Positions 25,976-38,300 of a stretch of DNA of 64,000 nucleotides are shown in pieces. The position numbers were made by a program, and so were the translations under genes. Under the pieces are notes generated by a model that was given only the letters and a program-made list of their open reading frames with translations, made no database searches and was not told where the DNA came from. The stretch's first letter is position 1. The number at the start of each line of letters is the position of its first letter. Source of the DNA: Sclerurus mexicanus (Eukaryota > Chordata > Aves > Passeriformes > Furnariidae); the NCBI GenBank assembly GCA_013396755.1, contig VWZF01002690.1, forward strand, positions 1 to 64,000, read 5' to 3'.

Positions 25976-27723
25976 CCTTCTTTTTATAGTCAATAATAAG
26001 GAGTGAGGGGACCAGACATCCCTGACAAAGATTTTTAGGTAAATGGACTTCTCTTTGGGGTTCTGTGAGGTGTGGAGAGTATTAACCCTGTTTTACATAC
26101 TTGCTGCACAGAAATGTCTCTAGGGAGAGTAATCTGACTTAGCCCTTGCAGGACTTTCTTCACTTCTGTATGGTAGGACAAAAAGGCTATTAAATCTGTA
26201 AACACACCCCATCAGAAACGAAGCACTAAGTCACCAGCAGATAAAGGAATAAAAGCAGGACTCAACTGCCAGACCTCAGTTTCAAATGCCAGATCATGTA
26301 TTTTTTAAATCCTCTTTAGCTTCTATATTCATCTTCATGCCAAATGGTATGGTCTGACTGACACTGACCTTTCATGTATAGAAAGCTATACAGAGAGAAA
26401 TGATGGGGACAGTCATTAAATTCCTAGTTTCTAAAATTTTGGCTGTAATTAAGACTCAGTATTAAGTCAGTTAAAAAAGACTGTCAAAAAGAAAGAAAAG
26501 CAGACAAATATATATTGAAAATCAGGTCTTTTCTTTCACTTTTTCCCCCACAAGTTTTTCTGTCTATTCTTGGCCATTACAAAAAGGTGGTAAACATAAT
26601 TCACTATTTTCTCAGTAAAATCTATGTTCTCTGTCACAATGTGAAGAAAAGACATTTTTTTTTTCTCTCTTTCAAGTGGCTTGATAGACTAAAGAAAAAA
26701 AATTCCTAGAAAATGTCTGCCTCGTATTGAAGTAGGGGGAAAAATGGTGGGCAATACAAAAAGAAAGAATATAGTGAAAGTGCTGCAGAGTCATTAAATG
26801 GCAGTCCCAGACTTGGAGCAAGAGCTTTGAGCCTGGTGCAACAGAGGTCACTCAGCACTTTCAGAACTTAGGAAAAGTATTCTGAGGGGCATGAAATAAC
26901 TGTATGACGATACTGTGCCAGGCACTATCTGTTTCATTAGAGAAAGATTTGAAAAAAAATTTTATCAAAGTTGTTTCATCTCTCTGCACTTGCTATAGCA
27001 CCAAAACACAGAACAGAAGGGGACATAGTCTTGTCTTGCTCAAACTGCAACACTACAAAGCTGGCTGGAAGCCCCAGTCCATTTTGATGATTTGGGGTAC
27101 TTTTCTCTTATTTTATTCTTCTGTCTTTAAGTATCAAATACTACTTACACCCACAGGCTATATTCAGCTTGAATACAATTCTACTAAATCTCATAGGGTA
27201 ATAGCCTTTGACTCTCACATGTCTTAAAAGTACCACAGATCAGGCAAAATCCCCTGCAAACACTGACTGAATAATTGTCAGAGGACCCTTGGGGCTTTTA
27301 TTACTGTCCATAAGCAAACTGAGGGCCAGACACACAAAAAAAGCCCTCTCTAAAGCCTTGTGAAGCCTACAGGTGGAGTCACAGGCAGGACACACTGGGC
27401 ACTTCTCTCCTGTTCATTATCCTGCAGGCTTCACTGTGCAGGCTGTTTCCCAGAAAGTCACCCTCAAAAGCATAAATTTTCATACCTTTTGTTCATTTTT
27501 AGGTCTGGATCATTTATATACAATGACCAAGGCAAAAGACAGACTGGCAGCCTGCCCTGCCAAGCATTCACTGAAGCAATGACACAAGCATTCAGGAGTG
27601 GGACCACTGGGAGATGCAGACCTGGGATGCAGCATCCACCCCGATGTACAGTAGGATAGACCCGAAGTGCTAGAGATGCTGGGCCTGGTTTCAGAGCTGC
27701 ACAAGGCAGGGTTATCATATACT
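25976..27723. other. Unique noncoding DNA
   Basis: No gene or certain repeat. A 107-codon + frame at 26904-27227 and frames of up to 99 codons at 27360-27659 overlap opposite-strand frames and show no recognisable domain. Confidence 0.5.
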
Positions 27724-28200
27724 AGAATCATAGGATGGTTGGGTTTGGAAGGGACTCTAAAGATCATCTGGCTCCAACCACCCTGTCATGGGTAGGGTCA
27801 CCTTCCACTAGACCAGGCACTCCAAGCCCCACCCAACTTGGCCTTGAACATTTCCAGGGATTGGGCATCCACAGGTTCCCTGAGCAACCTTTTCCAATTC
27901 CAGTGCCTCACTACTTTAGGAAAGAATTTCTTCCTAACATCTAATCTAAACCTGTTCTCTTTCAGGTTAAAGCATTTCCCATTGCCTTATGCCTATGTCA
28001 AGGACTACTGGCCCTTGTCAAAAGTCTCTCTCCAGGCCCCCTTTAGGTACTGGAAGGTACTATAATGTCTCCCCAGAGCCTTCTCTTCTCCAGGATGAAA
28101 TACCCCCAGCTCTCTCAGTTTCCTCATAGGAGTAAGGTATTCCATCCCTCTGATCATCTTGGTGACCCTTCTCTGGACTTGCTCCAACATGTCTATGTAT
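27724..28200 (-). mobile_element. CR1 LINE, 5'-truncated copy, minus orientation
   Basis: A minus-strand CR1 copy. Its 3' end lies at 27724 (AGAATCATAGGATGGTTGGG), followed by the typical GGAAGGGACTCTAAAGATCA and GGCCTTGAACATTTCCAGGG blocks, and it runs to about 28200. On the minus strand, 28005-28190 still reads as the C-terminal part of the CR1 reverse-transcriptase ORF: QRRVTKMIRGMEYL, then KLRELGVF, then STFQYLKG. Only the last few hundred bases are present, as is usual for CR1, whose target-primed reverse transcription often stops early. It lacks the endonuclease and catalytic polymerase domains, so it cannot move on its own. Confidence 0.93.
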
Positions 28201-28284
28201 CATCGTCTTCCTTCTCATCCCATCCCTTAAATACATGTAGTTACATTTATTCACTAAATCAAACCCTGTGACTTAATTCCTTTT
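28201..28284. other. Short spacer between repeats
   Basis: Unique-looking sequence between the CR1 copy and the ancient repeat; it may be part of either. Confidence 0.4.
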
Positions 28285-28352
28285 GTCTGTGGTGCCCAGC
28301 ACAACATGATCTTGATCCCTTGTTTGAGCCCCTGAGAGCTATCATAAAACAA
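28285..28352. repeat. Ancient sauropsid/amniote interspersed repeat remnant
   Basis: GTGCCCAGCACAACATGATC and GCCCCTGAGAGCTATCATAA resemble the GCGCCTAGCACAATGGGGCC ... CTAGGTGCTATCATAATACA tail of an old retroposon family common in reptile and bird DNA. I recall the family by its motif, not by a certain name (CR1-L3-like or MIR-like). The CR1 copy alongside may have inserted next to or into it. Confidence 0.4.
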
Positions 28353-31300
28353 CAGTTTCAATCTGTTTTATCCAGTCCTAGTGAATGAAGTTTTAGCAGG
28401 TATTTTTTGCCTGCTCTGCCAACTAGATACTTCATAAACTGAAACAGAATCTCTGCTTCCTTCAGGGCACCTGCTTTCAATTACAGGAAACATACGGCAC
28501 CTTCAGATTTTTCAGCTTTCAACATCTGTGCTTTGCAGGTACGATTTGTTGCATTCAAATTACTGCTAAACCTGCAGAATGGTGTTGGGCTTTCAGGGAC
28601 ATGCTCGAGAAACACTAGAGATGGACAAAAAGTAATGTTATTTGCAATTCCTTTTTAATGACTGATTAATGCCTGTTCTGAGCCAAACCCTTTCAGTTGC
28701 TTAGGAATCTCACCTCGCTCCTCTTGCAAAGTCCATTCAGCCCCAGCTTGATCAGAAACATCACCTCTACCCTGTAGCAGACGAACATACTGGCATTGCT
28801 ATCTAGCCAAATACACCAGGCTCACACCTTCCTCTGAAAGATAACGCTATAAATAATGCCTTTAAAAGGGAAAACAGCCTGTTCTATCAGTCAGGCACAG
28901 CTGGTCACCATGCTGGGATGAGACAGTGACAGCTACAGGTTTAATACTGCATTAGGTTAAATATGTCAGTCAAGGACATACATATGCACACAGACTTACA
29001 CACTCCCATCTTTTCCAAACAGCACTGGTCCATACAAACCACACCAGCTCATCTGAGAAAGCCCTCAGGACTACTCCAGGCTGGTGCAGTATGACATAAA
29101 CTTGAGTGTCTGTTCCTAGACAGACGTCCAGGTGCACTGATGGCAAGAATCTCAGATTAGCCATCACCCTGATGCTCTCTGCTCCTGCTGCTAACCTGCT
29201 GGCTCCTTCTTTCACTGCTGCCACGTCATAGCCCATGCTTGCCAAATCACAGAAGCTAAAATATAACCTGCTTACTGCTTCTGCTGGGTCTAGCTCAGGA
29301 ATAACTTGCTGGTCCTATGGAACACAAACCAGCAGCCCTGAGGTCTAGTCAGAGGAGAGAGGAGGTAAGGAGAAGCAGCAGAGTGAATGATGAACACCAC
29401 TGTTACAAGGAAGAAACAGGGGGGAGCATTTTCTAATCTAGACCTGCAGGAGCAGATTTTTATGGATGGCTGGATGATAGATCTGTAGCAGAACAGGACT
29501 CATGGGAACACAGTGTGGAATATACTTACCAGAATCAAATCCAGTTGATTTACTATATAGTGAAGGCTACTGGAGAATCTAGGTATTTACACTATTTTTT
29601 ATTATGTTTGTATTCTTTTATTAATTATAACTACATTATATTATTTCATATTTATTTACAAGGATCATCCTTCTGCTTAAGGTGAATTTAAATCCAGTGG
29701 AATTTCCCTGAGCTGGCTTAAAATCAGAGGAGATCTGCTGTGGAGGGATCTGTTCCAGGTGCTCCTCCTTCACCTGTTCACTATATAAGCAGCTGCTAGG
29801 GCCATGTACATGAGAGAAATTAGGGACAGAAAAGAAATCAATTATTATGCTTAGAGAAATAATTTCTTTCAGAGAATATTTTTGGACTTGAACAAACTTA
29901 GAAAAAGAAACTAGAAAACAACTTGGGTTTAGTTCATATAAGGCAAATCCCCCCAAATTAGAGCCACATCAACCTCTGTGAGCCCTGCGTTCCAGAAGTC
30001 TGTTCTCTTATATCACACAACTCTGTCCACGTTTGCACCACAATAATGAGCTGAACATTGTGGCATCTACTAGTTTCTTCTACACCTTTTAACTTGGATT
30101 CAGCTCTGGACTTCTGTCTCCTACAGTTCTACTTCAGTAGGATGGGATACAGGTTCATCTTTGCATTCCAACCAGGCTACACCTTCTCCATTTGATTCAG
30201 GACTTTTTCTAATTTAATTATGTTTGCACTTGGGTGTAAGTTAAGTCACAGCTCAACCATTAACTGTGCTCTGCTATGTCATCCACCCTCTCTATTTGAC
30301 TTCACTAACTGCCTAATGTTTTGCAGTGAGTTTTTGATAAGTGTGTGTTTGCAGAATTTCATGACAGACTAATAACACCAAAGGAGCATCCAGGAACGTT
30401 TTAAGTAAATATTATGTGTATATTTTCTCAACAGTGTCTGCCTACCAGCACCTTCAGAGCTACATAATCTTATCTAGAATATGTTTGCATTCCGTTTGCA
30501 CTAACCAACAGGATTCATACTACTAAGCAAACTTTATTTGATTAAAACATTATGCAGAACATAATTCAGGACAAACAGTCATGTGGCTTTGAAGAGGTAG
30601 AAGTTTCTATTCCTGTCTTGCAAAATTCCGCTTGCCATAATTAGGTATTTCTTCATTAATCATAATGAAGAATGAGTAGATAAGGACTTTTACCTGGGCC
30701 AGGAACTTCTTAAGGTATTTTGAGAAACTATTTGTTCTCCTGCCTTTGTCTTCTCCCTTTTCTACTGTTGTTCCTTATTTAGGCCTAGGATGGATGACTG
30801 GAAAGGATGTCCAGCTGTAAATGATTTGAATTTGCAACAGCTTCAGAGCAGGCATCTTCCCTTACTGTGTCAAGACATGACAGAACATCAATTCAGGGAA
30901 GATGCTCGAGCTTGGTGGAGAGCAGATGTTAGGCATCTTAACTTCTTCTAGTAATTTATTATATTGTCATCTTTTCGGCTGCTATCAGCAGATGGTTTAA
31001 CAGTTTGGAGCAGTAGCCAAACTGAAAAGAATTGAGTGGTGCCACTGACTGCATTAGATAGACGAGAACTGATTAGGGCATTATGTGCTTGCCTGAAATT
31101 TGAAAATTGAATTCCACACTCAGCCATGTGGACACGTCTCATTTGGTGTATAACAACAATTACAATCTAAACTATGGCAGTCACCTATATAGTCCGTATA
31201 CAAAATAAATTTAAGCTAAGCTAGTTACTAGTAACAGCTGTGAAAGCACAGGCCCTGAAACTCATCTGCTGCAGACAAATCTCTAATCTCTTTGGCTCAG

Positions 31301-33199
31301 ATTTATTAAATTTATGTGTGTGGGATTTCCTGTTTAGTCCGTGAAGAGAAATAATCATTTTAGAGGGCAATTCAGACTTCAGGTGGACTAAAATGGAGGT
31401 GGAAATGTCTTCCCATTGACTATAGAGGCATCCTAGGGCAACTGTAGATAAATACTATCTATCTGTAAAGGAGGATAACAGCTTTTTCACAGCAATATCA
31501 TGAAGATGAATGGAATACATATGGCTTAGAATAATGACAGCAATTATCTACCTCAGATCAAATTTCTTGTTTTCTGTTCTTGTCTGCTAATCCCAACCAA
31601 TATACATCTGCTCTCTAAAGGCAAAGTATTCCCTTTCTATTTCTACAGTTTAAGGTGTTGCTAGAAACCTAAGATGAGAAGGGATACCCTTTGTCACACA
31701 GCCAATATGGGTAAACCCAAATAATGATCTCATTCATCACATTCAAGTCCTGTAGCCCAATAAACAGGGTGATGCTGGTGCCAGTAATAGGGCACAGACT
31801 TTGTGCTGAGCCTGCACGTCCTCAGGGCATGTCAGGCTTGCCTACACTCGTATTGCCCAGCCTGGAGCTTCATTTTAGCTGCTTTAGCTGCAGCAGCAAT
31901 TTTCTTAATGACCAGGTGGCTATTGCCTAATATATTTTACTTTTGCTTATCTTTGCATAATGATGTAGTTTAAGTGTAATTTTTATACAGACAGTAGTAA
32001 CAAGTAGTTACTATGCACAGCATGAAATATTTATGATCCCAAGATAATAAAAGAGTGCAGAGGAACACAGGCGTGGTATCAGAGCTGAGAACTCAGAAGA
32101 GGCAACACAAGGTACAGTGCAGAGAAGTGGAGGCATGAGCTGGTATCAGAGAGGGCACAGACTGACACTCGGGACCTCAGGGCTACAAAAACTCACCTAC
32201 AGCTGTCTAAAGAAATGCAAACCTGTGATTTTAGGATAAGAAAGAAAGAATATCCAACATATGGAAGGCATTGCATACGTATTGAATGCAGGGGTAATGT
32301 GGTGCTACAATCTAAGGAAGAAAGAGCAAGGTGTAAAAACATGTTAGAAAACATAAAAAAACCCATCAAAATAGCCAGAAGCAGAACCCAGAATGAGGAT
32401 GAAGGAACTGTCGACATCAGCATTATGCTCCTCATGGCAAAGGGGAAGAAGAAACCCCACCCCCCATCAAGGTACCCCTCCCAATGAAGCCCTTGGTATC
32501 TCTTTACCATAAGCACACTCTAGCTCCAAAAATGAAAGCTCATGGGGTAAGGATGAGCAAAATACCTTGGATAGGGATAGATACTATTGAGGCTTCCCTC
32601 TCCCATAACAGTACTCTTTCTTAAAATGTAGATCTGGAAACTAGATCTGGACTACTACTGATAATAATCTTTGATGAGACCATTAAGATTTCAATTACAC
32701 TAACAGTAAGTTTTTGCCTTTTACACAGGGGGCACATTTCATTTGGCTGTAAGATGATTTTGAATTTAACCATGTTCAATATTAAAGCTAGTCTATTGCC
32801 TCCATTCCTTCTCCAAGACAGCAAGGCCAGAAACTCACAGCTCTGACTAAGAAAAGACAAAAGAAAAAAGAAAAGGCAAGCACCCTACTAATTTTTTAGT
32901 ACGAATATGACCAGTTTCTATCCATTACTGTCTTTTGTTTCACTGCAGAATGCTACAGTACTCTTTCTGCAGGTTCCTGTGATCACACTCCCGTTAGACA
33001 CTGCAGAGCCTAATCAAGACACCCTCTTTTTAGACTCATCTTGTGCAACAGTCATGGCCTCTCACATCTTTTTTGAGTAAACCCCAGCACAGAAACAGAG
33101 TTTATTCAGGAAGTTTACAGAGACCTGATCCGACCATTAAGAGGAAAAGCACAGCCACAACAATTTTATGCTGATTTCAAATATTTGGGTTTGCTAGAG
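28353..33199. other. Unique AT-rich noncoding block
   Basis: No supportable gene or element. A strongly AT-rich patch lies at 29582-29660. Open frames of 106-107 codons on the minus strand (29636-29956 and 32193-32516) have no recognisable family, and the second overlaps a 90-codon + frame. The hydrophobic residues in 32193-32516 come from T-rich sequence on that strand and are not evidence of a membrane protein. Confidence 0.6.
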
Positions 33200-33560
33200 T
33201 AGTTGTTGAGTACTAACAAAGCGAGTTGCAGTAATAGAACAATCACGGTAATATGTTAATAGTTTTAATTGAAGTAATTTCTGTAGACAATACGAATTAT
33301 ACCCTAATGTGTTAATTAATATGATTAGGAAATGTTGAGAAAATTAGTACGTAAAATAATATCACAGGATCTCTGTAAAGGCGTGTAGAGGGGATGGCTC
33401 CTCTGAGCTCTCCTCGAGGTGAGATTTATGGACGTTAACACACGAGGCTTCGGCAAGGTAAACAGCTGTTTCGATTTTAGTTATAAAGAACATTAACTCC
33501 ACATCCCCATTTCTGCTTAATTAAACCTCTGTCTCCGCAACCCATCAGGAGCCAACAGCA
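33200..33560. promoter_or_regulatory. Candidate regulatory element left of the CpG island
   Basis: AT-rich sequence with homeodomain-type cores (TTAATTAATATGATTAGG near 33311) passes into a CpG-retaining stretch at about 33380-33475 (CpGs near GGCGTG, CTCGAG, GGACGTTA, CACGAGG, TTCGGC and TTTCGATT). No transposon similarity and no coding frame of note. Such texture next to a CpG island suggests part of a promoter or enhancer domain; conservation cannot be judged here. Confidence 0.3.
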
Positions 33561-33988
33561 AAGGTAACAGGCACTAATTGGGCCCTGTGCAATTTCAGCC
33601 TCAGCTTGGAGCCCGAGTGGTCTGTCTGAAGCACAAAACTCCTGCAAAACACAAAAGTTTCTGCCCTGCTCCCCTCTCCAGCACGACCAACATCTTCTTC
33701 ACTCAAAGCCAAGCAATGTATATGCAGCATAGAGAAAAAAAAGGATCATACGAAAGTGCGGCAAAAGTGAAAGAATAAATTAAATGCTTTTTTTACTGTT
33801 GTGTAGGTTGTCACTTCCTTATTATTTCTTTTATGACATAAAGTAAAAAAACTCAAAAAAACCCCAAAAACCCAACTAAGAAACTCACGAAAGGACAGGA
33901 ACCCTCCTGCTGGACAGCTGACAGCCAGTTCCCAGGTTTTTTGATTAATCTTCACCCTTTTCTTGGACAGGATCACAAACTGTGTCAG
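33561..33988. other. Noncoding DNA between candidate element and CpG island
   Basis: No gene recognised. A 106-codon minus-strand frame spans 33746-34066 into the CpG island; its family is unknown. An A/C-rich run near 33845-33875 is low complexity. Confidence 0.45.
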
Positions 33989-34220
33989 CGTGGCGTGAAC
34001 CGCCAGCACACGGAAGAGGCAAAGCGACCCGCGCTTTAAATGCACCCGTGGAAACGTGAGCTGCACCCACTAACGGCGCGAGCCTCCAGAAGCGCAGTGC
34101 TGGGCCCCACACGTGTCTCGAGCAGCACAAATCCTCCCCATACAAAATGTCCCCCCCGTCCTCCTCACGGAACTCGCCGGGCAGCGCCCAAGCGGCTTCA
34201 TCTGAGAGGAACTGGACGGG
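33989..34220. promoter_or_regulatory. Small CpG island, candidate promoter or enhancer
   Basis: By hand count there are 22 CpG dinucleotides in 232 bases, about one per 10.5 bp, in GC-rich sequence, whereas most of the window is CpG-depleted. A CACGTG E-box lies at 34110-34115, and GCGCTTTAAATGC near 34031-34043 is a TATA-like core with flanking CpGs. Undepleted CpG in vertebrates usually marks DNA unmethylated in the germ line, that is promoters and some enhancers. Open frames exist on both strands here (minus 33945-34229, 94 codons; plus 34040-34303, 87 codons), but neither is recognisable and GC-rich DNA favours chance frames. Direction of transcription cannot be told. An exapted element or a small local GC-rich fluctuation is the alternative. 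Confidence 0.5.
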
Positions 34221-34880
34221 ACAGAGCACAGACTGCTCCTACCACACTCACTGAGAGAAAAAGTAAAAATAGAGGAACTTCTGCCCTAGAGGACACCGGA
34301 TAATTTCACATTATGCTGTTAATGAATATTTTAGACAAGATAGGGTAGGAAAATGGCTAAAATACCTCACGGCCCCTTAGATGTGGAAGTGACAGCTGCA
34401 GCCTCTCTTGAAGTGCCTCACTTCACGAGCGTGCTCCTCAAGGTTTCTTTCTGACCTACAACCTTTGTCGGAGCTTCCTTTGTGGTTTAGTAATACAAAA
34501 ACTGCCGCTTAATCGTTGCGCTGAAACCATTTGCTCCCTGGTTAACTTCTTTTTTTTTCCCCCACAGCTGAAAGCTGCGAGTTCACAAATGCAGTAGGCA
34601 AAAGCTAGGGAAAATATCCCGCGGTTCACTACAAACACACAATAACCTTTAATATAAAAATACATATTAACTTGCAGCGCAGTAATAGGCAGTTGGGATT
34701 TACATGCACGACGAGGTTCATCTTCAAAAAGCACCATTTTGTCGCTCTCTGAAGGAAGTGGTAAATACCGAGCAGGCTCTCGCCCCTTCACGGGAGCCTG
34801 GCCACCTCCGCCCTGAACTGAGAGCAGACCTTAAACATAAATCACTTAATTGCTCGTTTTCTTTGATACCCAAGTACTTC
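34221..34880. promoter_or_regulatory. CpG-retaining shoulder of the CpG island
   Basis: CpGs remain more frequent than in the rest of the window (for example at CACGAGCG near 34426, AATCGTTGCGCTG near 34512, CCCGCGG near 34618, GCACGACGAGG near 34705 and CTCGCCCC near 34780), mixed with AT-rich blocks. A pyrimidine tract ending CCCCCACAG at 34566 is a good acceptor-like sequence on +, but the following frame closes after nine codons. Read as the outer part of the same regulatory zone. Confidence 0.3.
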
Positions 34881-35330
34881 GTGCTAATAAAGTTAAGCAT
34901 TAAAGAATTACAATGTGACAAATTATACGCCCATCTCATAAAAGAAATACTACTGAAACAGAGCTGGATGTAAAAGGCTCTCAACAGCGTGCAGTGTAGG
35001 GCTAATTTTAGATGATTCCTCAATCACTGGAGAGTTTGCAGTGTACACAGCCAAGCCAGCTCAATCAACTGGCTTCTATCTCCATGACTCCAGGTCACAT
35101 TATCTCATGAATGAACTGTTATGTAGGTCAGTCAAGAGTCATCTAATTGAATGCACGTTTCAGCCTTGGCATTTATGCTCTAGATATCAAGGCTGTAGAC
35201 AATTTGGTGAGTCAAAAGAAAATATGAAGGAAGGGGCTGTGATAATTAGGCTTTGTTTCAGACAGCAGACATGGGAACAGATGCTAGCAGAAGCTTGTAT
35301 ATAGCCGGTTTTAACTGCATATAACACAGG
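34881..35330. promoter_or_regulatory. Candidate conserved noncoding element
   Basis: Unique sequence with several short transcription-factor-like words (GTCATCTAATTGAATGCACG near 35139, CAGGTCACATTATCTCATGA near 35090) and no repeat similarity. It adjoins the CpG-rich zone. The call rests only on composition and position. Confidence 0.2.
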
Positions 35331-38300
35331 TGGAAAGTGCAGGAGCAACAGGCTCGGTGGAGAGAGGCTTTGTTGGGTCACAGATGGGAATTTAGCCACA
35401 AATCAAGCGCTGCCCTGCTAAACATCCCTCCCCAGCTTGCTGGGAGGTATATTGGTCTCTGCTGAGGCATGTGCCAAATATGTGTTTGCTTACTTGCAGT
35501 AACTGATACCACGGACTCTCTTCACACAAGCCCCTGAATGGTCATCAGGAAGGAATATTTTTGGTTGTTCCCAAATCAAGGTGGATTCGAGATGACAACA
35601 ACAGAACTGAAAGTTTCTGTTCTCCATCTCCAACCTGAGTCATGCTTGTACTTACATGTTTCAAAGAGCAAGGTCTTTGGGGGCACTTCCAGTATGGTTC
35701 ATGAACTGTTTATTTAACTTTGCAAGCAGAAAGCTGATGTAAAGTACACTAGAGTTACAGTCCTGCTAATATCTGGGTAAAATGAAGAATATCAGACTGG
35801 AGACGCATGATGAAACTAAAGTGAGAGAGAGTTACTGCTTTACAGAAATGCTTTGATCAGACATTTCTTTTCACTTCCCCTTCAATCCAAGCTGTTCTAA
35901 TTTAGATGTAAAAACGAAATTGCAACTGATTAAAATGGGGTTGGCGGTAGTTCCCGTTTGAGGAAACACACTGCTCACAATCAGATAAAAGCCAAGCTGT
36001 CTAAATGCAGCCCTGCCTGTACTTTAGAATGGTGACCCAGCAGCTATTTACTAGCTACTTGTGTATTTTCAATTTTCAGAAAACAGCTCACAAAGGATTT
36101 TCTCCTCCTTTGTGCTTCCCCAAGCTTGACAATCATTTCTGGGGTGCAAAGGGTTAAAACTACTGAAGTGAAAGCAAAATGCCCAAGGCCAAGTTTTCCT
36201 GTAGCCTGTGTACTTGGTTGCATTTTCATCTCCTGTGTCCTGACAGCTGTTATCTTCAAGTGTGCTTTGACATGCCCACTGCTGTTCCAGCACTCGTTTT
36301 GTTCAACTCTGAGCTTGCTTTTAAAAGCTTTAAAACCTTGATGCATGTAGGTTGCAGAAGGGGGATGCAAGAAGTGGCACCTGTTATATGGGACACATCT
36401 TTTGCAGTCTTGTGCCCCATCTGCTCCAAAACAGGGATTTTTAAAAAGGTTCCAAATTATCTTTAAAAAAAACAAAAACCCCCCAAAAAACCAAAAAGCC
36501 CCATGTAACCCCCTCCCCGTCTCCAAAAAAGCCTTTGCTCCAGTGTTCTCATGTTCCAGCAACAACTGCTTTGCACTCATGTAGTGGGACTCTTAGGAGG
36601 GTGTGAGAGCAGTTACAAACATCTGTTAATTAAGTCTCAGTTTGCACACGAGATGGCTACTGTACTAACTTTACAAATGGGTATTTTGAGCCACACAGCA
36701 CTGAATAAAGCTGGCCAACACAATGACTGGGGACAGGCTAAAAGGAGGAAGGCTGAGTTTCCTTGTTCTGGCTACTATTTTGTAAATAAAAATTAAAAGA
36801 AAGGCTATATAAGTGTACCTGAGATGATGATGACACTTACTTTGCAAAAGACAAAGTCATAATGATTTTCCAGAAAGTAAACACAGATATTTATACAAAC
36901 AAAAAAACCCAAAAAACAGTTATTGATGAATAAAATTACATCAGGACAATTTGCAAGACATATTAATGTATTTTTAATGGCTGAACCAAGGGAAGGTTAT
37001 TATACAATGTTTTAATTCTAGTACATTAGTGTTGCATTTATACATTAGCAGTTAGTGTGATAATGTCCAACTCACCACTAGCTGTGACATCATAAAAAAA
37101 TACAGGCTGTTTTAGTATTCTTTTGGATTTAAAAAAAAAAAATCAGAGCTATTATTAAGCTCCCCTTCTCCAGCCATTGGGAGATTGTTTATCTTGCTGT
37201 GTCAACTTTACATGCAAGATGAAAACAATAATGAGAAGGCAACAGATGTGAAAAATGTAAATCTTTGGTAAAGTGCATAATCAACAAAGGCAGAGAGGGT
37301 TTTGCTGTTGTTTTTCAGTCGTAATTGTTTGGTTGGGGGTTTTTTTGTTTGTTTTTGTTTTTGCAAATGAAATAATTTTAATGGTCCTTGACCTGTAAAT
37401 GCCATTTTTAATGGATGCAGGAAATTAATAGAAATGGGAAAAAAAAAACCAACCCAAAAATGAATGTGAAAGTCAGCTTGAGAAAACAGCCTCTTCAGCA
37501 GAGTTGGTTTTTGATTCTTGAAAAGTCACATGCAAAGTTCTGACACTCAGCACTGTTACAGTAGGCTGATGCTGCTCAAAGCTCATTTTGCGTTTTTCAG
37601 GAACAAAATTCAACATGTTGGGTACAGTGTGCAGACACTGTGTATATCCACCAAAGGCAAAGTATCCTCCTAGGATTAGCACTTTATAGAAAGGAGTATT
37701 TCCCTGAAGATCACACCTCAAGTTTCCTTTACTAAAGGAAAACTAAAGGCTACTAAATCAAGATGGTTGTTCATTATGCTATTAAATTTTTAGCTTCCCC
37801 CTCCAGCCCCTATTCCTCCTCACTCACTTTCAACAGATACACATTTAGCAACATGAAAATTTCCTGAAGGTAATTCTCTGGCTGAAATTCAAGACATAAA
37901 TAAAAATTCATTTCCTGTGGCAAGGGGCTGAGCTTGGGAGGGGTGGAGGCACAAACAGAAGGCAGCGGATCTCAAATGCAGAGCTTTCGAAGGGGAACCT
38001 GTGCAGGCTCTGCCACACCTCTTGCTTTGCTTCTGACTCACCTCTGGTTTCCTACAAGGGCTTCTGCCCCACACAGGGCTTGGGGCAGGGGTTACCTGCT
38101 GCCTCTTGGATTGAATTGTTCTGCCCCCAGAGCTGTGGCACATCATCTGCTGTGTGGACAACACCAGCTGTTGGGAAGCCCTGTGGTGTGCTTGGGGCTC
38201 ATCGCCTCTGCAGGCACATGGTGGCAACTTTGCTAAACCACATCCGAATGAAAACAGGGAAAGCAGGTCACAGGCTTTGCTTTTACTCGTAAGCAGGTTG

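Noticed and set aside
32193..32516. Hydrophobic minus-strand frame that could suggest a membrane protein
   Set aside because: Hydrophobicity comes from T-rich codons on that strand; a 90-codon + frame overlaps it and no family is recognisable.
36044..36580. 178-codon minus-strand open frame
   Set aside because: Partly encoded by A/C-rich low-complexity DNA, overlapped by open + frames, and no recognisable protein family.
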